Of a stretch of DNA of 64,000 nucleotides, positions 23,547 to 36,657 are shown piece by piece (position 1 is the first letter of the stretch; each line of letters starts with the position of its first letter). Source of the DNA: Gossypium raimondii (taxonomy: Eukaryota > Streptophyta > Magnoliopsida > Malvales > Malvaceae); the NCBI RefSeq assembly GCF_025698545.1, contig NC_068567.1, positions 682,001-746,000 of the forward strand, in the 5' to 3' direction. The notes under the pieces are model-generated. The model made no database searches. It saw only the letters and a list, made by a program, of their open reading frames with translations, and was not told the DNA's origin. The position numbers and the translations under genes were made by a program.

Positions 23547-24409
23547 TTACCGCTTGCACATAATTGAGATTCTACAAATGTGGGAAATCTTGGACCACTC
23601 AGGACCGCTTTCCTTGGAACATCTTGCCTCTAATCGAGGACACTCTGAAATTATAAATGTTGTTAATTTGGAGAGGCTTCGCATAACACGTTCAGAAGGC
23701 AGATACATGAGCTTATCGCATGAAACGATTCTCAGACACTTTAAATAGGAGAGGTTTCCCAACCAATCAGGCAAGGCTTCTATGCCGTGAAACCTCTGTA
23801 TCTCCAGTTCTTCAAGGGCAGTGAGGTGTAGGAGTTGGTAAGGAAGAGAACGTAGCTTTTCCCATCCAAGCAAACGCAATTCTTGAAGTCTGAGATGTTG
23901 GATGGAATCCATACCTGGGAATTCTTCTAGCTCTTCTGAGAAACCACCAATATCTAACCTTCTCAAGAAATCAAGGCGGCCAAGGAGGTCAATTGGAATG
24001 CTCCTCAATGTTGGACACCTTTTGATTGTTAAATGATCAAGAAAACACATGTCCCCCAGACTTTCTGGAATCGATCTTAGATCAGGCAAATCAGATAGTG
24101 TCAGATTGTGAAGGAAATCATTGGGTTGCAGCAAATCTGGTAGCAGACGAGTTAAACCTTCGCCTACACCAGTGAAGTCTAATTCCGTGAGATAAGCATT
24201 ATGTACTCTTGGAATGGGCCCCAAATTCGGGCAGTTCACTATCCTCAATTTTCTGAGAAAAGTGAAGGTAAGCAGTGCATCTCCTATTTGGCGTAATTTT
24301 TTACATGCAATAATTTCAAGCTTTTGGAGAGTTGCGTTCCTTCCTGTTATTCGAACAATTTCCAGATTGTTGCAGTTTGATATATTTAAAATATGAAGAG
24401 AGGAAAATC

Positions 24410-26320
24410 CTACTAAATCTGGAATGGAATTTAAGTTACCACAATGGGATAGTTTTAACTTTTTGAGGCAAGTGGCTGTAGACAACCCATCTCCTATCTT
24501 GCTTAATTTAGGACACCAGGAAATGAGAAGCTTCTCAAGAGATGGACATCTTCCTCTTATCAAAACAGTTTTCAGTTCATGACAGTTTGATATATCTAAA
24601 ATTCGTAGAGAGGAAAATCCTTCCAAATCTGGAATGGAACTTAAATTAGCACAACCAATTAGCTTTACTTTTTCAAGACTAGTGGAGGTAGACAACCAGT
24701 CTCCTATCTTGCTTAATTTTGGACACGAGAAAATGTAAAGCTTTTCAAGAGATGAACATATTCCTCTTACCGGAATAGTTTCCAGTTCGTGGCAGTCTGA
24801 TATATTTAAAATTTAGAGAGAGGAAAATCCTACCAAATCTGGAATGGAACTTAAATTAGAACAACCACTTAGCTTTAATTCTTCAAGACTAGTGGAGGTA
24901 GACAACCCATCTCCTATCTTGCTTAATTTTGAACACGAGGAAACGTGAAGCTTTTCAAGAGATGAACATCTTCCTCTAATCGGAACAATTTTCAATTCGT
25001 GGCAGTCTGATATATCTAAAATTCGGAGAGAGGAAATTTCTTCCAAATCTGGAATGAAACTTAAATTAGCACAACCACTTAACTTTAATTCTTCAAGAAT
25101 AGTGGAGGTAGACAGCCCGTCTCCTATCTTGCTTAATTTTGGACACGAGGAAACGTGAAGCTTTTCAAGAGATGAACATCTTCCTCTTATCGGAACAATT
25201 TCCAATTCGTGGCAGTCTGATATATCTAAAATTTGGAGAGAGGAAAATCCTTCCAAATCTGGAATGGAACTTAAATTAGAACAACCGCTTAGCTTTAATT
25301 CTTCAAGAATAGTGGAGGTAGACAGCCCGTCTCCTATCTTGCTTAATTTTGGACACGAGGAAACGTGAAGCTTTTCAAGAGATGAACATCTTCCTCTTAT
25401 CGGAACAGTTTTCAATTCGTGGCAGTCTGATATATCTAAAATTTGGAGAGAGGAAAATCCTTCCAAATCTGGAATGGAACTTAAATTAGAACAACCACTT
25501 AGCTTTAATTCTTCAAGAATAGTGGAGGTAGATAACCCGTCTCCTATCTTGCTTAATTTTGGACACGAGGAAACGTGAAGCTTTTCAAGAGATGAACATC
25601 TTCCTTCTATCGGAACAGTTTCCAGCTCGTGGCAGTCTAATATATCTAAAATTCGGAGAGAGGAAAATCCTTCCAAATCTGGAATGAAACTTAAATTAGA
25701 ACAACCACTTAGCTTTAATTCTTCAAGACTAGTGGAGGTAGACAACCCGTCTCCAATCTTGCTTAATTTTGGACACAAGGAAACATGAAGCTTTTTAAGA
25801 GATGTATATCTTCCTCTTATCGGAACAGTTTCTAGTTCGTGGCAATCTAATATATCTAAAATTCGGAGAGAGAAAAATCCTACCAAATCTGGAATGGAAC
25901 TTAAATTAGCACAACCACCTAGCTTTAATTCTTCAAGACTAGTGGAGGTAGACAGCCAGTCTCCGATCTTGCTTAATTTTGGACATGAGGAAATGTGAAG
26001 CTTTTCAAGAGATGGACATCTTCCTCTTATCGTAATAGTTTCTAGTTTGTGGCAATCTGATATATCTAAAATACGGAGAGAGGAAAATTCTTCCAAATCT
26101 GGAATGAAACTTAATTTGGCACAATCACTTAGCTTTAATTCTTCAAGACAAATGGAGGTAGATAACCCCTCTCCAATCTTGCTTAATCCATTGCACTTAG
26201 AAATGCAAAATTCTTTAAGAGATGAACATATTCCTGCTATTGGAACAATTCCCAAGCTTCCGCAATCAGAAACATAGATACTTCGAAGAGCGGAAAACCC
26301 ATTTAAATTTGGAATTGAGA
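24410..26320 (-). repeat. 210-bp LRR repeat array in NLR copy 3, main block
   Basis: The anchor TCTGGAATGG/A recurs at 24418, 24628, 24838, 25048, 25258, 25468, 25678, 25888 and 26098, with a diverged unit at 26308, always 210 bp apart. This is nine regular units against eight in copy 2. Neighbouring units near the centre (25048-25678) are almost identical, which suggests recent homogenisation or unequal exchange. Confidence 0.92.
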
Positions 26321-26604
26321 ACAAATCTCCACACTTCACTATAGTTAGCTCCTCAAGAACCGTGGAAGTAGCTAGTCCATCCCCGATACTGCTTAATCGT
26401 GAACAATCCTCAATACAGAGCTTTTTAAGAGATAAACATTGTCCCGTCAGGGGAACACTTTCCAATAAGGGGCAGTTAGAAACAAGCAACTCTTCTAAGC
26501 AAGGAAACATGATTGCTGCTGTGGCTGCTGTCCATTCTTTCAGATTTTCCAGTTACCGTATGATGAATGTTTTTAATGCAGGAAACACCTCAATCTCACC
26601 GTGA

Positions 26605-27736
26605 CTATTTCCATCTCGCTTAATTTTGGACATGAGGAAACACCTCAAGACTAGTGGAGGTAGACAACCAGTCTCCTATCTCGCTTAATTTTGGACATGA
26701 GGAAATGTGAAGCTTTCTAAGAGATGGACATCTTCCTTTTATCGGAATAGTTTCCAGTTTGTGGCACTCTGATATATCTAAAATTCGGAGAGAGGAAAAT
26801 CCTACCAAATCCGGAATGGAAGTTAAATTAGCACAACCACCTAGCTTTAATTCTTCAAGACTAGTGGAGGTAGACAACCAGTCTCCTATCTTGCTTAATT
26901 TTGGACATGAGGAAATGTGAAGCTTTTTAAGAGATGGACATCTTCCTCTTATCGAAATAGTTTCCAGTTCGTGGCAGTCTGATATATCAAAAATTCGCAG
27001 AGAGGACAATTCTTCCAAATCTGGAATGGAACTTAAATTAGCACAATCATTTAGCTTTAAGTCTTCAAGACTAGTGGAGGTAGACAACCCGTCTCCAATC
27101 TTGCTTAATTTAGGACACGAGGAAATGAGAATCTTTTTAAGAGATGGACATCTTCCTCTTATCGGAACAATTTTCAATTCGCGGCAGTTTGATATATCTA
27201 AAATTCGGAGAGAGGAAAATTCTTCCAAATCTGGAATGGAACTTAATTTAGCACAATCACTTAGCTTTAATTCTGCAAGACAAATGGAGGTTGACAACCC
27301 CTCTCCAATCTTGCTTAATCCATTGCACTTAGAAATGCAAAATTCTTTAAGAGATGAACATATTCCTGCTATTGGAACAATTGCCAATCTTCCGCAATCA
27401 GAAACATAAACACTTCGAAGAGCGGAAAACCCATTTAAATTTGGAATTGAGAACAAATCTCCACACGTCACTATAGTTAGCTCCTCAAGAACCGTGGAAG
27501 TAGCTAGTCCATCCCCGATACTGCTTAATCGTGAACAATCCTCAATACATAGCTTTTTAAGAGATAAACATTGTCCCGTCAGGGGAACACTTTCCAATAA
27601 GGGGCAGTTAGAAACAAGCAACTCTTCTAAGCAAGGAAACACGATTGCTGCTGTCGTTGCTGTCCATTCTTCCAAATTTCTCATTTGCCGTAGGATGAAT
27701 GTTTTTAATGCAGGAAACACCTCAATCTCACATTGA
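26605..27736 (-). repeat. 1132-bp internal LRR duplication in NLR copy 3
   Basis: The stretch around 27494-27736 repeats that at 26362-26604 at an offset of 1132 bp, and further 210-bp anchors lie at 26810, 27020, 27230 and 27440. The junction at about 26605-26640 joins the leucine-rich EVFPAL region to the middle of a repeat unit (TCTCGCTTAATTTTGG...). As 1132 is not a multiple of three, the duplication shifts the frame. Confidence 0.85.
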
Positions 27737-30465
27737 CTACTTCCATCGCAATAAAACTCATTACCGATGCGTTTCAGCTGCTCCATATTCCTCAGTGCAA
27801 GAAACTTGAGACTCTGCAGTTGGCCCAATGGTGGAAGACATTTACAATTGATGCAATTGTTTAATTCCAACTCCATCAAATTGTCAAGAAGCAGTGAACC
27901 AATATTAGAACCATGAACAGGTCTTGACATCCAAGATGGGAGATTTTCTCCTCCATAATTCCAAACAATTAAGCTTTGCAAACCTGAGGGGGGTTGAAGA
28001 CCTTCCAGCACTTCCTCACAGGTGTCATTGCTAAATTTTGACCATTCAAATATTACCTTGCACAATTTTGTTTTAAGCCGTAGATTTGCTTTGCCAGCCT
28101 CTTCCTTGTCTCTAACACTTTGAAGATCGCATATCTTCAATTGTCCACCAAGTTCGTTGAGGCATTCTAGAGCATCGAGATGAAGTTCGTTATCCTAACA
28201 AAAAACATTGGCAATGTTTGGAGAGAAGTTAGGTGTCGAAGCTCAATTGGTTGAGAACTTTGCTGGTCAAAATGGATGTGCTTCACGCTTATCAAATTTC
28301 TCAATCCATCTGGAAATGCGATTTCCCTACAACCCATGAACCTTAATGTTTGTAACATGTAGAGTTTGGTTATGGATTGAGGCAGCACTTTGATAGAAGT
28401 CTTCGAGATGTCCATATACCTCAAGTGCTTCAATTCGCCGAGGGAAGCAGGCAACTTAAGAATATAATCAGCACCGGAAAATTTTAGGACTCGTAAGCTT
28501 GTGAAGGTTCTTGACAATTTCTTGAACACATCAATCTCTGAGAACAAAGAGTGCAATTTTGGAGCAACAGCTGTTAAAATTATTGGTAAGGATTCCCCAT
28601 CATAACCAATACTGAGATGCCGAATATGAGAAACTTCATCTGTGATGGAAATCGAATTTTCTTGGAAAATCAAAGTCTCAAATTTTGAGACAGACAAAGC
28701 CAGGTCATGCACCAAGTCATGCATCTTGCATGTCAAAATATTTCCGCACCTGTCCTTCCCCACATCTTGGAATAAGGAATTTGATAACAATTCATGGAAA
28801 TATCTGTTACCAGTATCCATCATTTCTTTAGAAGCGCCAAGAAATCCTTCAGCCATCCAGAGTTGGATTAATTGCTCCTTTCTAAAGCAAAAATCTTTAG
28901 GAAACATGGCGCAGTATGCAAAACACTTCTTCAAACATGGAGAAGACAAGTGGTCGAAACTTAACCTCAGCACGCTATAAACCGAATCCCATACATCACT
29001 TTTTTGAATTTTCAACCATGCAGCCCGACTCCTTTCGATTTTGCGCATTGTCCCTCCAATAACTTTTGCTGCTAAAGGCACACCGTGACATTGTTTAGCA
29101 ATTTCCTCGCCAATTAACACTAAGCTTGGAGATATTGGGGAGTCTCCACATGCTTTTTCTTTAATTATGGACCAGCACTCCTCATATTTTAATTTTCCAG
29201 GCTGATGCCTTTGATTAGGAAGTGTTTCCACTTTTAATGCCACATCTTCAATGCGGGTTGTTACAATAACTTTATTCCCCCGATTCTTATTAACCCCTTC
29301 CAAACACCGCATTAGTTCATTCCATTGTTCAACATCCCACACATCATCAAGTACAAGAAGATATTTGATCTGTTCATTTCCCCTTTTGGCCTGCTCAATC
29401 TTCCCCTTCAGTTTCGCCGTTAAAGCATTCAAGTTTTGAGGTATCGAGGTGTGCTTATAATTCATATCATGCTCCAGCATTTCTCTTAAAATTCTTTTGA
29501 CATTGAAATCATCCGAAACACACACCCAAAATCTTACATCAAAACGCCTTTCCACATCCACATCATGGTAAACTAGCCTTGCTAAAGTAGTTTTCCCGAT
29601 ACCCGCCATTCCAACTATAGGCACAACAGAGACAGTTCGATCATCTTGGGGACTGAGTAACATGTCAACAACTTTTGAGACATCATTTTTCCTTCCAACA
29701 ATGTTTGAGTCATCCAGGAAGGAGACTGTCTCCACATTTGATGGAATAAAAATTCTTTGATCTACGGCTAACTGTTGGAGACCATAGTCTTTGGCTATTT
29801 TGTTAAGGTCGTCCAAGGAATTAAGGATGTCCTTAACTTTATTAGCCATGTTGTGCTGAAATGTGACAGTAGATGGAAGGTCTCGTACCTTTCTCAACAT
29901 CTGATCCCCAGTCTCCACTTTCTTTCTGAGAAACTCATAAGCAATCTCATCCAGGACATCATCAGCCTCATAAGCAACATCTCTGAGCCTCTTCAACCAA
30001 AGCTTCACTGAGTTCATTTGCTTTTGGTTTCCCTCTGCATCTTGCAAGAAAGCTCCAATCATTTCTAGTGAGTTACCAAGCCTCTGCATGTCATCCTTGA
30101 AGCCCCATCCAAGGCTTATCATCTCAACCGCAACTGACGCCGCTTTTGACGCCACTTCTCCCACAACAGCACTAACGAAAGCTTCAGCCATCTTTGCTTC
30201 AAAAATAAAAAGCTTGAAATGTTAGGGAAAGCTCTTCACCCTATATCAAAGAAGCGAAGAACATTTGTAAACGAAAAGCAACAGATAATTGAAATGGGTG
30301 AAAGATCATACCGAGTCAAGGAAACGAAATGCAGGAGAGATCTGAAGATGAATTGCGTTTGGTAAATGCAAATTGCAAAGTCAATGAGCATTAAACTATA
30401 TGTTAACCCCGCTGACGAGAATTACAAAAGACCATTAAACTATTATTAATAAGTAATTTTGGATA

Positions 30466-30959
30466 AGGTAAATTACACTCATGATCATTATACATTATTA
30501 AGTTTACCTTTTGTCCATTTAATTTTAAGAAGTTATAAATAGACCATTAAACTATTTGAAAGTTTCCGTTTAAGTCACTTAACGATTTAAAAGTTTTTAT
30601 TTAAGTCATTAGGTTATGTTCTTTTTATTAAAAGTTTAGCTAGCAAATTCCAATTGGTGGTCTGATAATCGGTACGATGGATCCATACCTATCAACGAGT
30701 GGAAGAAGAAAGCTGTTTGGATTTTGATTTGCAGATTTATGATATTCAAAGTTGTTTCATGAAAAAGAAATGAATTGTAGAAAAGGAGAATGAGATTTTT
30801 TTTTGGGTGTAGCCGGTACAAACAGAGAACTGCACACAATAATGATTTTAGCAACTTAATGACTTAAATAATATTTTAATGATCATTTTGTAACTTTTTG
30901 AAGTTGAGTGACTAAAACATAATTTACTAATAATTTAGTAACCTTTGAGTAGTTTACCC
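30466..30959. mobile_element. MITE with GGGTAAA-type ends, copy 1
   Basis: The left end is AGGTAAATTACACTCATGA. The right end, read inward, is GGGTAAACTACTCAAAGG. The length is 494 bp with no coding capacity. Flanking bases suggest a TA-type target duplication but are not decisive. The antisense small frame inside (30636-30854) has no recognised domain. Confidence 0.6.
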
Positions 30960-31607
30960 TAAAATATTATAAACTTAAATTCTAATATTATTAATAAACT
31001 TTAATTCAAAATTAATAGAAAGTATTAAATTAATATATATAATAATTATTTAAATATTAGTAACTAAATTGTGCTATTAGTACCTGTACTTTGTCAAAGT
31101 TGTGAAACTTAGTTCATGTACTTTAGTTTGATCAATTTTAATCCCTTTACTTTTTAAATTGGTTCGTTTAGTTCCTATACTTTTCGCACAAAAAATAGTA
31201 GTTAAATTCGATTGGTTAAATTTAATTACTAATTTTATACAATGCGTATAGTTGTAGATTTAGTACTCTTTCTCCATTTGAATCATTCTAAGTCCTGATA
31301 CTTTTCAAATTTTAAAATTTCAATGACATTACAACCATTAATTCATTAATTCATTAGGGAAAGCTCTTAACTCTATATCAAAGAAGCGAAGAACATTTGT
31401 AAATGAAAACGAAATTAAAGCAACAGATAATTAAAAAGGGTGAAAGATCATACCGAGTGAAGGAAACGAAATGCAGGAGAGATTTGAAGATGAATTGCTT
31501 TTGGTAAATGCAAATTGCAAAGCCAATGAGCATTAAACGATCAGCTGCCCCCACTGACGAGAATTACAAGAGACCATTAAACTATTATTATTAAGTAATT
31601 TTGGATA

Positions 31608-32099
31608 GGGTAAATTACACTCATGACCATTATACTATTATTAAGTTTACGTTTTGTCCTTTTAATTTTAAGAAGACCTTTAAACTATTTGAAAGTTTTC
31701 TTTTAAATCATTTAACTATCCAAAAATTTTTATTTAAGTCATTAGGTTATGTTCTTTTTATTAAAAGTTTAGCTAGCAAATTCCAAGTGATGGTTTGATA
31801 ATCGGTACGATGGATCCATACTTATCGACGAGTAGAAGAAGAAAGCTATTTGGATTTTGGTTTTTAGATTTATGACATTCGAAGTTGTTTCATAAGAAAA
31901 AAATGAATGGTAGAAAAGGAGAATGAGAGTTTTTATTTATTTATTGGTGTAGGCGGTACGAACAGTGAACTCCACACAATAATAATTTTAGCAACTCAAT
32001 GACTTAAATAATATTTTAAGTATAATTTTGTAACTTTTTGAAGTTGAGTGACTAAAACGTAATTTACTAATAATTTAGTGACCTTTGTGTAGTTTACCC
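31608..32099. mobile_element. MITE with GGGTAAA-type ends, copy 2
   Basis: The ends are GGGTAAATTACACTCATGAC and, read inward from the right, GGGTAAACTACACAAAGG. Length 492 bp. It is a sister of 30466-30959 through duplication of the whole block rather than by separate insertion, because the flanks match as well. Confidence 0.65.
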
Positions 32100-32839
32100 T
32101 AAAATAATATAAACCTAATTCTAATCTTACCATCATCGCTGTTTTTACATTAATCGCAGGTAAACGCACCGCCAATCCAAAGTCACCCTTAGAATCTTAA
32201 TGGCATGACACGTGTAAAGCCAATTTACTGTTTGCCGTTTGGTATCATGGTTTTCAAAATTGAATTAATAAAATCGATTGCTTTGATGTAACATATATAA
32301 AAAATATGATTTGAAAAAGATTTTTAATTGTAAAGGAAAAGAATCATAAAATTTTCAAAAAAATTTTCAAAATTGATTTTTTATTTATTAGAAAAATTAA
32401 TCTAAATATAGAAAGCTTGTAAAGGAAAAGAATCATACAAAAATTTATAAAAGTCAAAATTTTAAAAGGTTTGACTATCTTTAAAATAATTTAAAAATCA
32501 TAATTTAAAATATTGTGAAACAAATTAAAAATATTTAAAATATTATAAAACTAATAATAAAAGTAAAAGGTCATATCTTTAAATATTTAAATGTTTTATA
32601 TTATTAATAATATATTTAATATTTAAAAATAATATAAACCTAATTCTAATATTATTTAATAAATTTTATTATAATAAAAATATAAGTTAATTCAAAATTA
32701 ATATAAAATATTAAATTAATATATATAATAATTATTTAAATGTTTGTAGTTAACTAGTAATAAGATATCTAAATTATATTCGTATAAGATTTTATCCAAA
32801 TAAATAAATATATATTATACCAATCGACAAAAAGTATTC

Positions 32840-33032
32840 ATCTTCCTCCCTCCCTCCCTCCCTCCTCTATTTTCTCTTCTTTCTATTCTCAAAACCCTAA
32901 ATTTGATTTGAATATTGAATATTACTTTTTATTTAGAAGATTTTTAGTTACCTTCGGCTCTACCCCGCCTCTGCATAGCTCTGTTATATTTTGATTTGAG
33001 ATCCCGATCGAAAATCTTTGTGATCTTCAAAG
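32840..33032 (+). promoter_or_regulatory. YJU2 leader with CTCC repeat and telo-box
   Basis: A short CTCC microsatellite (about 32846-32868) is followed by AAAACCCTAA (32891-32900), a telo-box-like motif common near the start of plant genes for core cellular functions. Upstream, 32110-32840 is AT-rich with no recognised element. The transcription start is not determinable from sequence. Confidence 0.45.
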
Positions 33033-36000
33033 ATGGGAGAAAGAAAAGTACTGAACAAATATTACCCGCCGGACTTCGATCCGTCGAAGCTTCCGAGGGC
33101 CCGGCGGCCGAAGAATCAACAGATGAAGGTTCGTATGATGCTTCCGATGAGCATACGTTGTAATACCTGCGGAAACTATATTTATAAAGGCACCAAGTTC
33201 AATTCACGCAAAGAAGATGTTATCGGCGAGGTTTGTTTTGAGCTTTCTTTTTACACTTTAGCTTCGGTTTATTTGTTTAGTAATATTAGGTTTTTTTTTT
33301 TCATTCTAACTTTAAATTTAGGAAAAAAATACGTAGAAGCAGCAATAATTAGAAGTTATTTTATGCTTTTGTGAGGTTATGTTTGGTTATTATAATGTAA
33401 TAGTAATTAAAATCATGTTAATTGGTTGAAAGATGAGCAAACAATTATAATGCAATACTAATTGTAAACAATGTACTAATTGTAAACTCATTGTTATATA
33501 TGAAAGTAAAATCTTGCATTTTATTGTAAAAAGGAACTTTCACATGCCTTGTACTATACTCACACTTAGTCCAAATAACGTAGTTAAATGCTGTAGTTAG
33601 TACACAACTTTCAGGTTTTCACTTCTCTCTAATTAATGATTGAGAGCTTAATGTTTTAGTGCATTTAGTTACTTTTCTCTTATTTGCAGACATATTTGGG
33701 AATCCAAATATTTAGGTTTTATTTCAAATGCACCAAGTGCTCTGCGGAGATGACGATAAAGACTGATCCACAAAATTCAGATTATGTTGTTGAATCGGGT
33801 GCAACAAGAAATTTTGAACCTTGGCGTGCTGAAGATGAGGTGAGAGCTTTGTGTATCAAGCTAAATGTAGCTACAGTTCTTTTAACATTGCTGGATATGT
33901 ATAATAATATTCTTTCATCTTTCCTTTTGTTAGGAAGCGGAGAAAGAGAAACAGAAAAGGGAATCTGAAGAAATGGGGGATGCGATGAAATCTTTGGAGA
34001 ACAGAACGTTGGATTCAAAAAGAGAGATGGATATCCTTGCTGCGCTTGATGAAATGAAGTCTATGAAGGTAGCTAAACACTTAAACCAACTTTTGTTTAA
34101 CATGCAGGAGATAACTGCAACATTACTGTCATAAAAAGAAAATAAAGCTTTTACCTTGTTTTTGATTGTTGTGGATGTCAAATGAACCAGGTTTTTGAGT
34201 CTTTTATTTTTAGAATCTGAAGCTAGGAAGAGCACATGTTGAGTTTCGATTGATAAGACCAAAATAATCTGTGTTAACGGGTCTACCGTTAGACATTTGT
34301 CTATCAAAATGGGAATAGGTACAATATTCTTTTCTCTGATGCTAATGGTAGTCTATCTTACTATCTTATATTGCAGTCCAGACATGCCACGGTGAGCGTA
34401 GATTCAATGCTGGAGGCCTTGCAACGCACTGCCGCAGAAAAGGTAAGATACTTCTACTTATTTCTTAATAGCTTAAGCGGCTTCTTTGAATAGAAATCTC
34501 ATGATTGTGTTTTGTTTGTATTCTATTTGAAAATTTCCAATTTCTTCTAAATCAAAGGTGCATCTTTGGTTGCAATTGCGAATCCTGATGGAATTTATGG
34601 TTTCGCTGAGAACACTTTTATGCTGCATTTCTGTAATTATGCATAATCCTAGAAAATAGGGTAAAAAGTTGAATTTGCTTTCTATGGATAAATCTTTCCC
34701 CTGAAATATGCCAACTTAATTTTATCATATCAGGTGTTATTAAGATAGTCTTCTTGAATTATGCTTAATGAACGGAATTTCTCTTAAATCTGAACTCTGA
34801 TATTAGAATATTTATGAATGCTTGCATTATTTACCTTAATACTTGATGTGAGAGGGAGATGAGTACAGTTACATACAAGTGTGGATTGAAGTGATAAGTA
34901 GTAATCACGTTGCTTAGCATGCTTATATTTCTTCTCTTTTGTGATTCTGACTACAAGGTTATAATGCTAACAGGAAAAGAAAATAGAAGAAGAAGACGAA
35001 GCCCTCATTAAATCGATTTTCCAGGTTAGAATCGGTGTATTGCTTTTAGTATCACCAGTTGTGATTGCTCCTTGTTCTAGGCGGGCATGTTTCTAATATT
35101 GGTGTCATCTTTAATGCAGAAGCCAAAGGAATTTGTTCGAAGGATTTCAGATGATGTTTTCGACGATGATGAGGATCTGACCCGTTTATTGAGTGGCAAT
35201 AGTGAAACCTCAAATGATGGCTTAAAGGTATATGGTGTGAATTTAGTTAACAAACACATCCTATACTCATGGTCAAAACTTCTTTTAAATGCATACAAGT
35301 TTTAAGTAAATTATCTATATTTAAGGCAATTTTTATTTAACACCCAAATTGATTACTGACCTTTAGTAATAGTTTTCATGTAATATTGAAGATAGAACAA
35401 GATATTCTAAGGTGGGTAAAGGGTTAACAATATTGCATAGACTAAGAGGGTCAAGTGTTAGATATGTTTAATGTTTCACTATACGTGAAGGGACAAGATC
35501 CAAAATACGATGTTTACTTTGAGTTGTTGAAATCAGCAACTATAGGAGCAATTGAGAGTCGGTTTAATATAGAGGAAACCATATGGAGGAAACCAAGCTG
35601 TCGGAATGAATTATTATATCATGAAAAGATGGATGTGCTTGAACTTTCAGTTTTAGTTTCAAAATGGAATAGGCTTGTTCTAGAATATACCATTGGGTAG
35701 TCAGTTTGACCTGCATCAATGCAAAGCTTCGCATAACGATTTATGTTTGTAGAACTGGGATTTGCTGTATTTTTCCTTTTTTTTACCTCAACTGTTGAAA
35801 ATAAAATTGCCACTATTGAATCCGTGAACTCATGCTTTGGTGTGTATGGTTTGCAGAGGAGAAAGGTGTCGGAAGAATCTTCAAGTAACCCTACAGATGC
35901 TTTAACAAAAGCTAGTTTGCCTGATGATTCCAGCAGTAAAGGTATTTGCAGTATTCATCACCAATTCATTTCTTTTCATAGATTCCATGACACCAAAATG

Positions 36001-36657
36001 GTAAAGAAACCTAAACATTTTATTAATGTTTTTAGAATCAGACTGGTGTTCGAACTGGTCAGGTAATTGGTTTTTGGGTCTAGCCAGTCTGATTAAAAAT
36101 CATTAAAAATTCAAAAATAAACAAATACAGTTCAACTGGCTTTTAGCTGGTTCAACCGGTCCGCACTAGTTACCAGTCTAACTGGTTCGAAACCGTTCTC
36201 TGGACCAGTGCCCTGGTCAATTCAAATATCACTGCATTTTATTTAAAACGATACCCTGCTAAAATACGTTAGCACCAGGCTTCACTGCTTCATTAGTGCT
36301 TTCTGTCAATCTTGCTATCCACCTACCGCCTGCTATCACGCACCATAGTATGTATCTGTAAGGATTCGAAGATCCTTGAAATAAAATTTTGGAAATGATT
36401 GACTGGCTAATGTTTTAACTTGTTTGAATTGGTATATATTGATTTTGTATTGCAAATATGATAATGAACGTATGTATTCAATAACAGAAGGTTCAAGTGG
36501 CTCGGGGAGTCGTCAAGTTAAAGCTCCATTCATGTCGTCGGTGAAAATCTCGGTTGTGAAGAAGAAACCAGAGAAGAAAGAAGAAAAAGTGGGTAATGAC
36601 ACAAGCACTGGTCTCCTATCCTTGTGCGAAAGCTATGGTGAAAGTGATGATGATTAG
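33033..36657 (+). CDS. YJU2: Splicing factor YJU2 (CCDC94 family), 8 exons
   Basis: Exons by eye: 33033-33230, 33690-33839, 33934-34068, 34377-34442, 34974-35024, 35120-35227, 35857-35941, 36488-36657. They sum to 963 nt, or 320 residues, with GT...AG borders. The start [17 protein letters not shown] is the family signature. Two CxxC pairs (C43/C46 and C80/C83) form the zinc-binding core. A charged helical region (EKQKRESEE...; [10 protein letters not shown]) follows, with a basic/acidic tail ending in SDDD. Family role: an essential nuclear factor that joins the NineTeen-associated spliceosome for the first catalytic step. It is the parent of the truncated copies at 1252-3518 and 12478-20490. 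Intron 7 has gained an AACCGGT-type insertion absent from those copies. Confidence 0.92.
36027..36220. repeat. GGTTCGAAC/AACCGGTCC-type repeat in YJU2 intron 7
   Basis: About 190 bp have ends rich in CTGGTTCGAA and ACTGGTC strings in both orientations. The duplicated YJU2 fragments lack it, so it arrived in the parent after duplication or was lost from the fragments. Related-looking stretches lie at 50610-50830, 58390-58460, 61950-62160 and 62573-62700. Confidence 0.55.

Larger units (their letters stand above)
23547..30191 (-). pseudogene. CC-NB-LRR copy 3, disrupted and with an internally duplicated LRR
   Basis: The N-terminal 674 codons (28167-30191) carry an intact coiled-coil, P-loop, kinase-2, RNBS-B, GLPL and MHD set nearly identical to copy 2. 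A one-base loss near 28194 (TATCCTAAC where copy 2 has TATCCCTAAC) shifts the frame just after the NB-ARC and first LRRs. The LRR continues in the next frame (26620-28140), meets a duplication junction near 26605-26640, and returns to the original frame (24813-26510, then 23547-24695) with one in-frame stop at 24813-24815 (CTC TAA in place of CTC CGA). The total length exceeds copy 2 by 1341 bp, which equals 1132 (internal duplication) plus 210 (one extra LRR unit) minus 1. A truncated CC-NB-ARC protein of about 674 residues could still be made. Confidence 0.88.
30192..32130. repeat. Directly duplicated NLR leader plus MITE block
   Basis: About 30215-30990 recurs at about 31355-32130 (offset about 1140 bp). 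Each block contains the NLR 5' leader (TTAGGGAAAGCTCTT... to ...GACGAGAATTACA) followed by one MITE. The second leader is separated from any NLR. Between the blocks, 30990-31350 is AT-rich with a stretch (GTGCTATTAGTACCTGTAC) also seen, inverted, near 3350-3395. Confidence 0.75.

Noticed and set aside
30636-30854. Minus-strand 72-codon frame upstream of NLR copy 3
   Set aside because: It lies wholly within a MITE, and I saw no domain and no conserved frame in the sister element.
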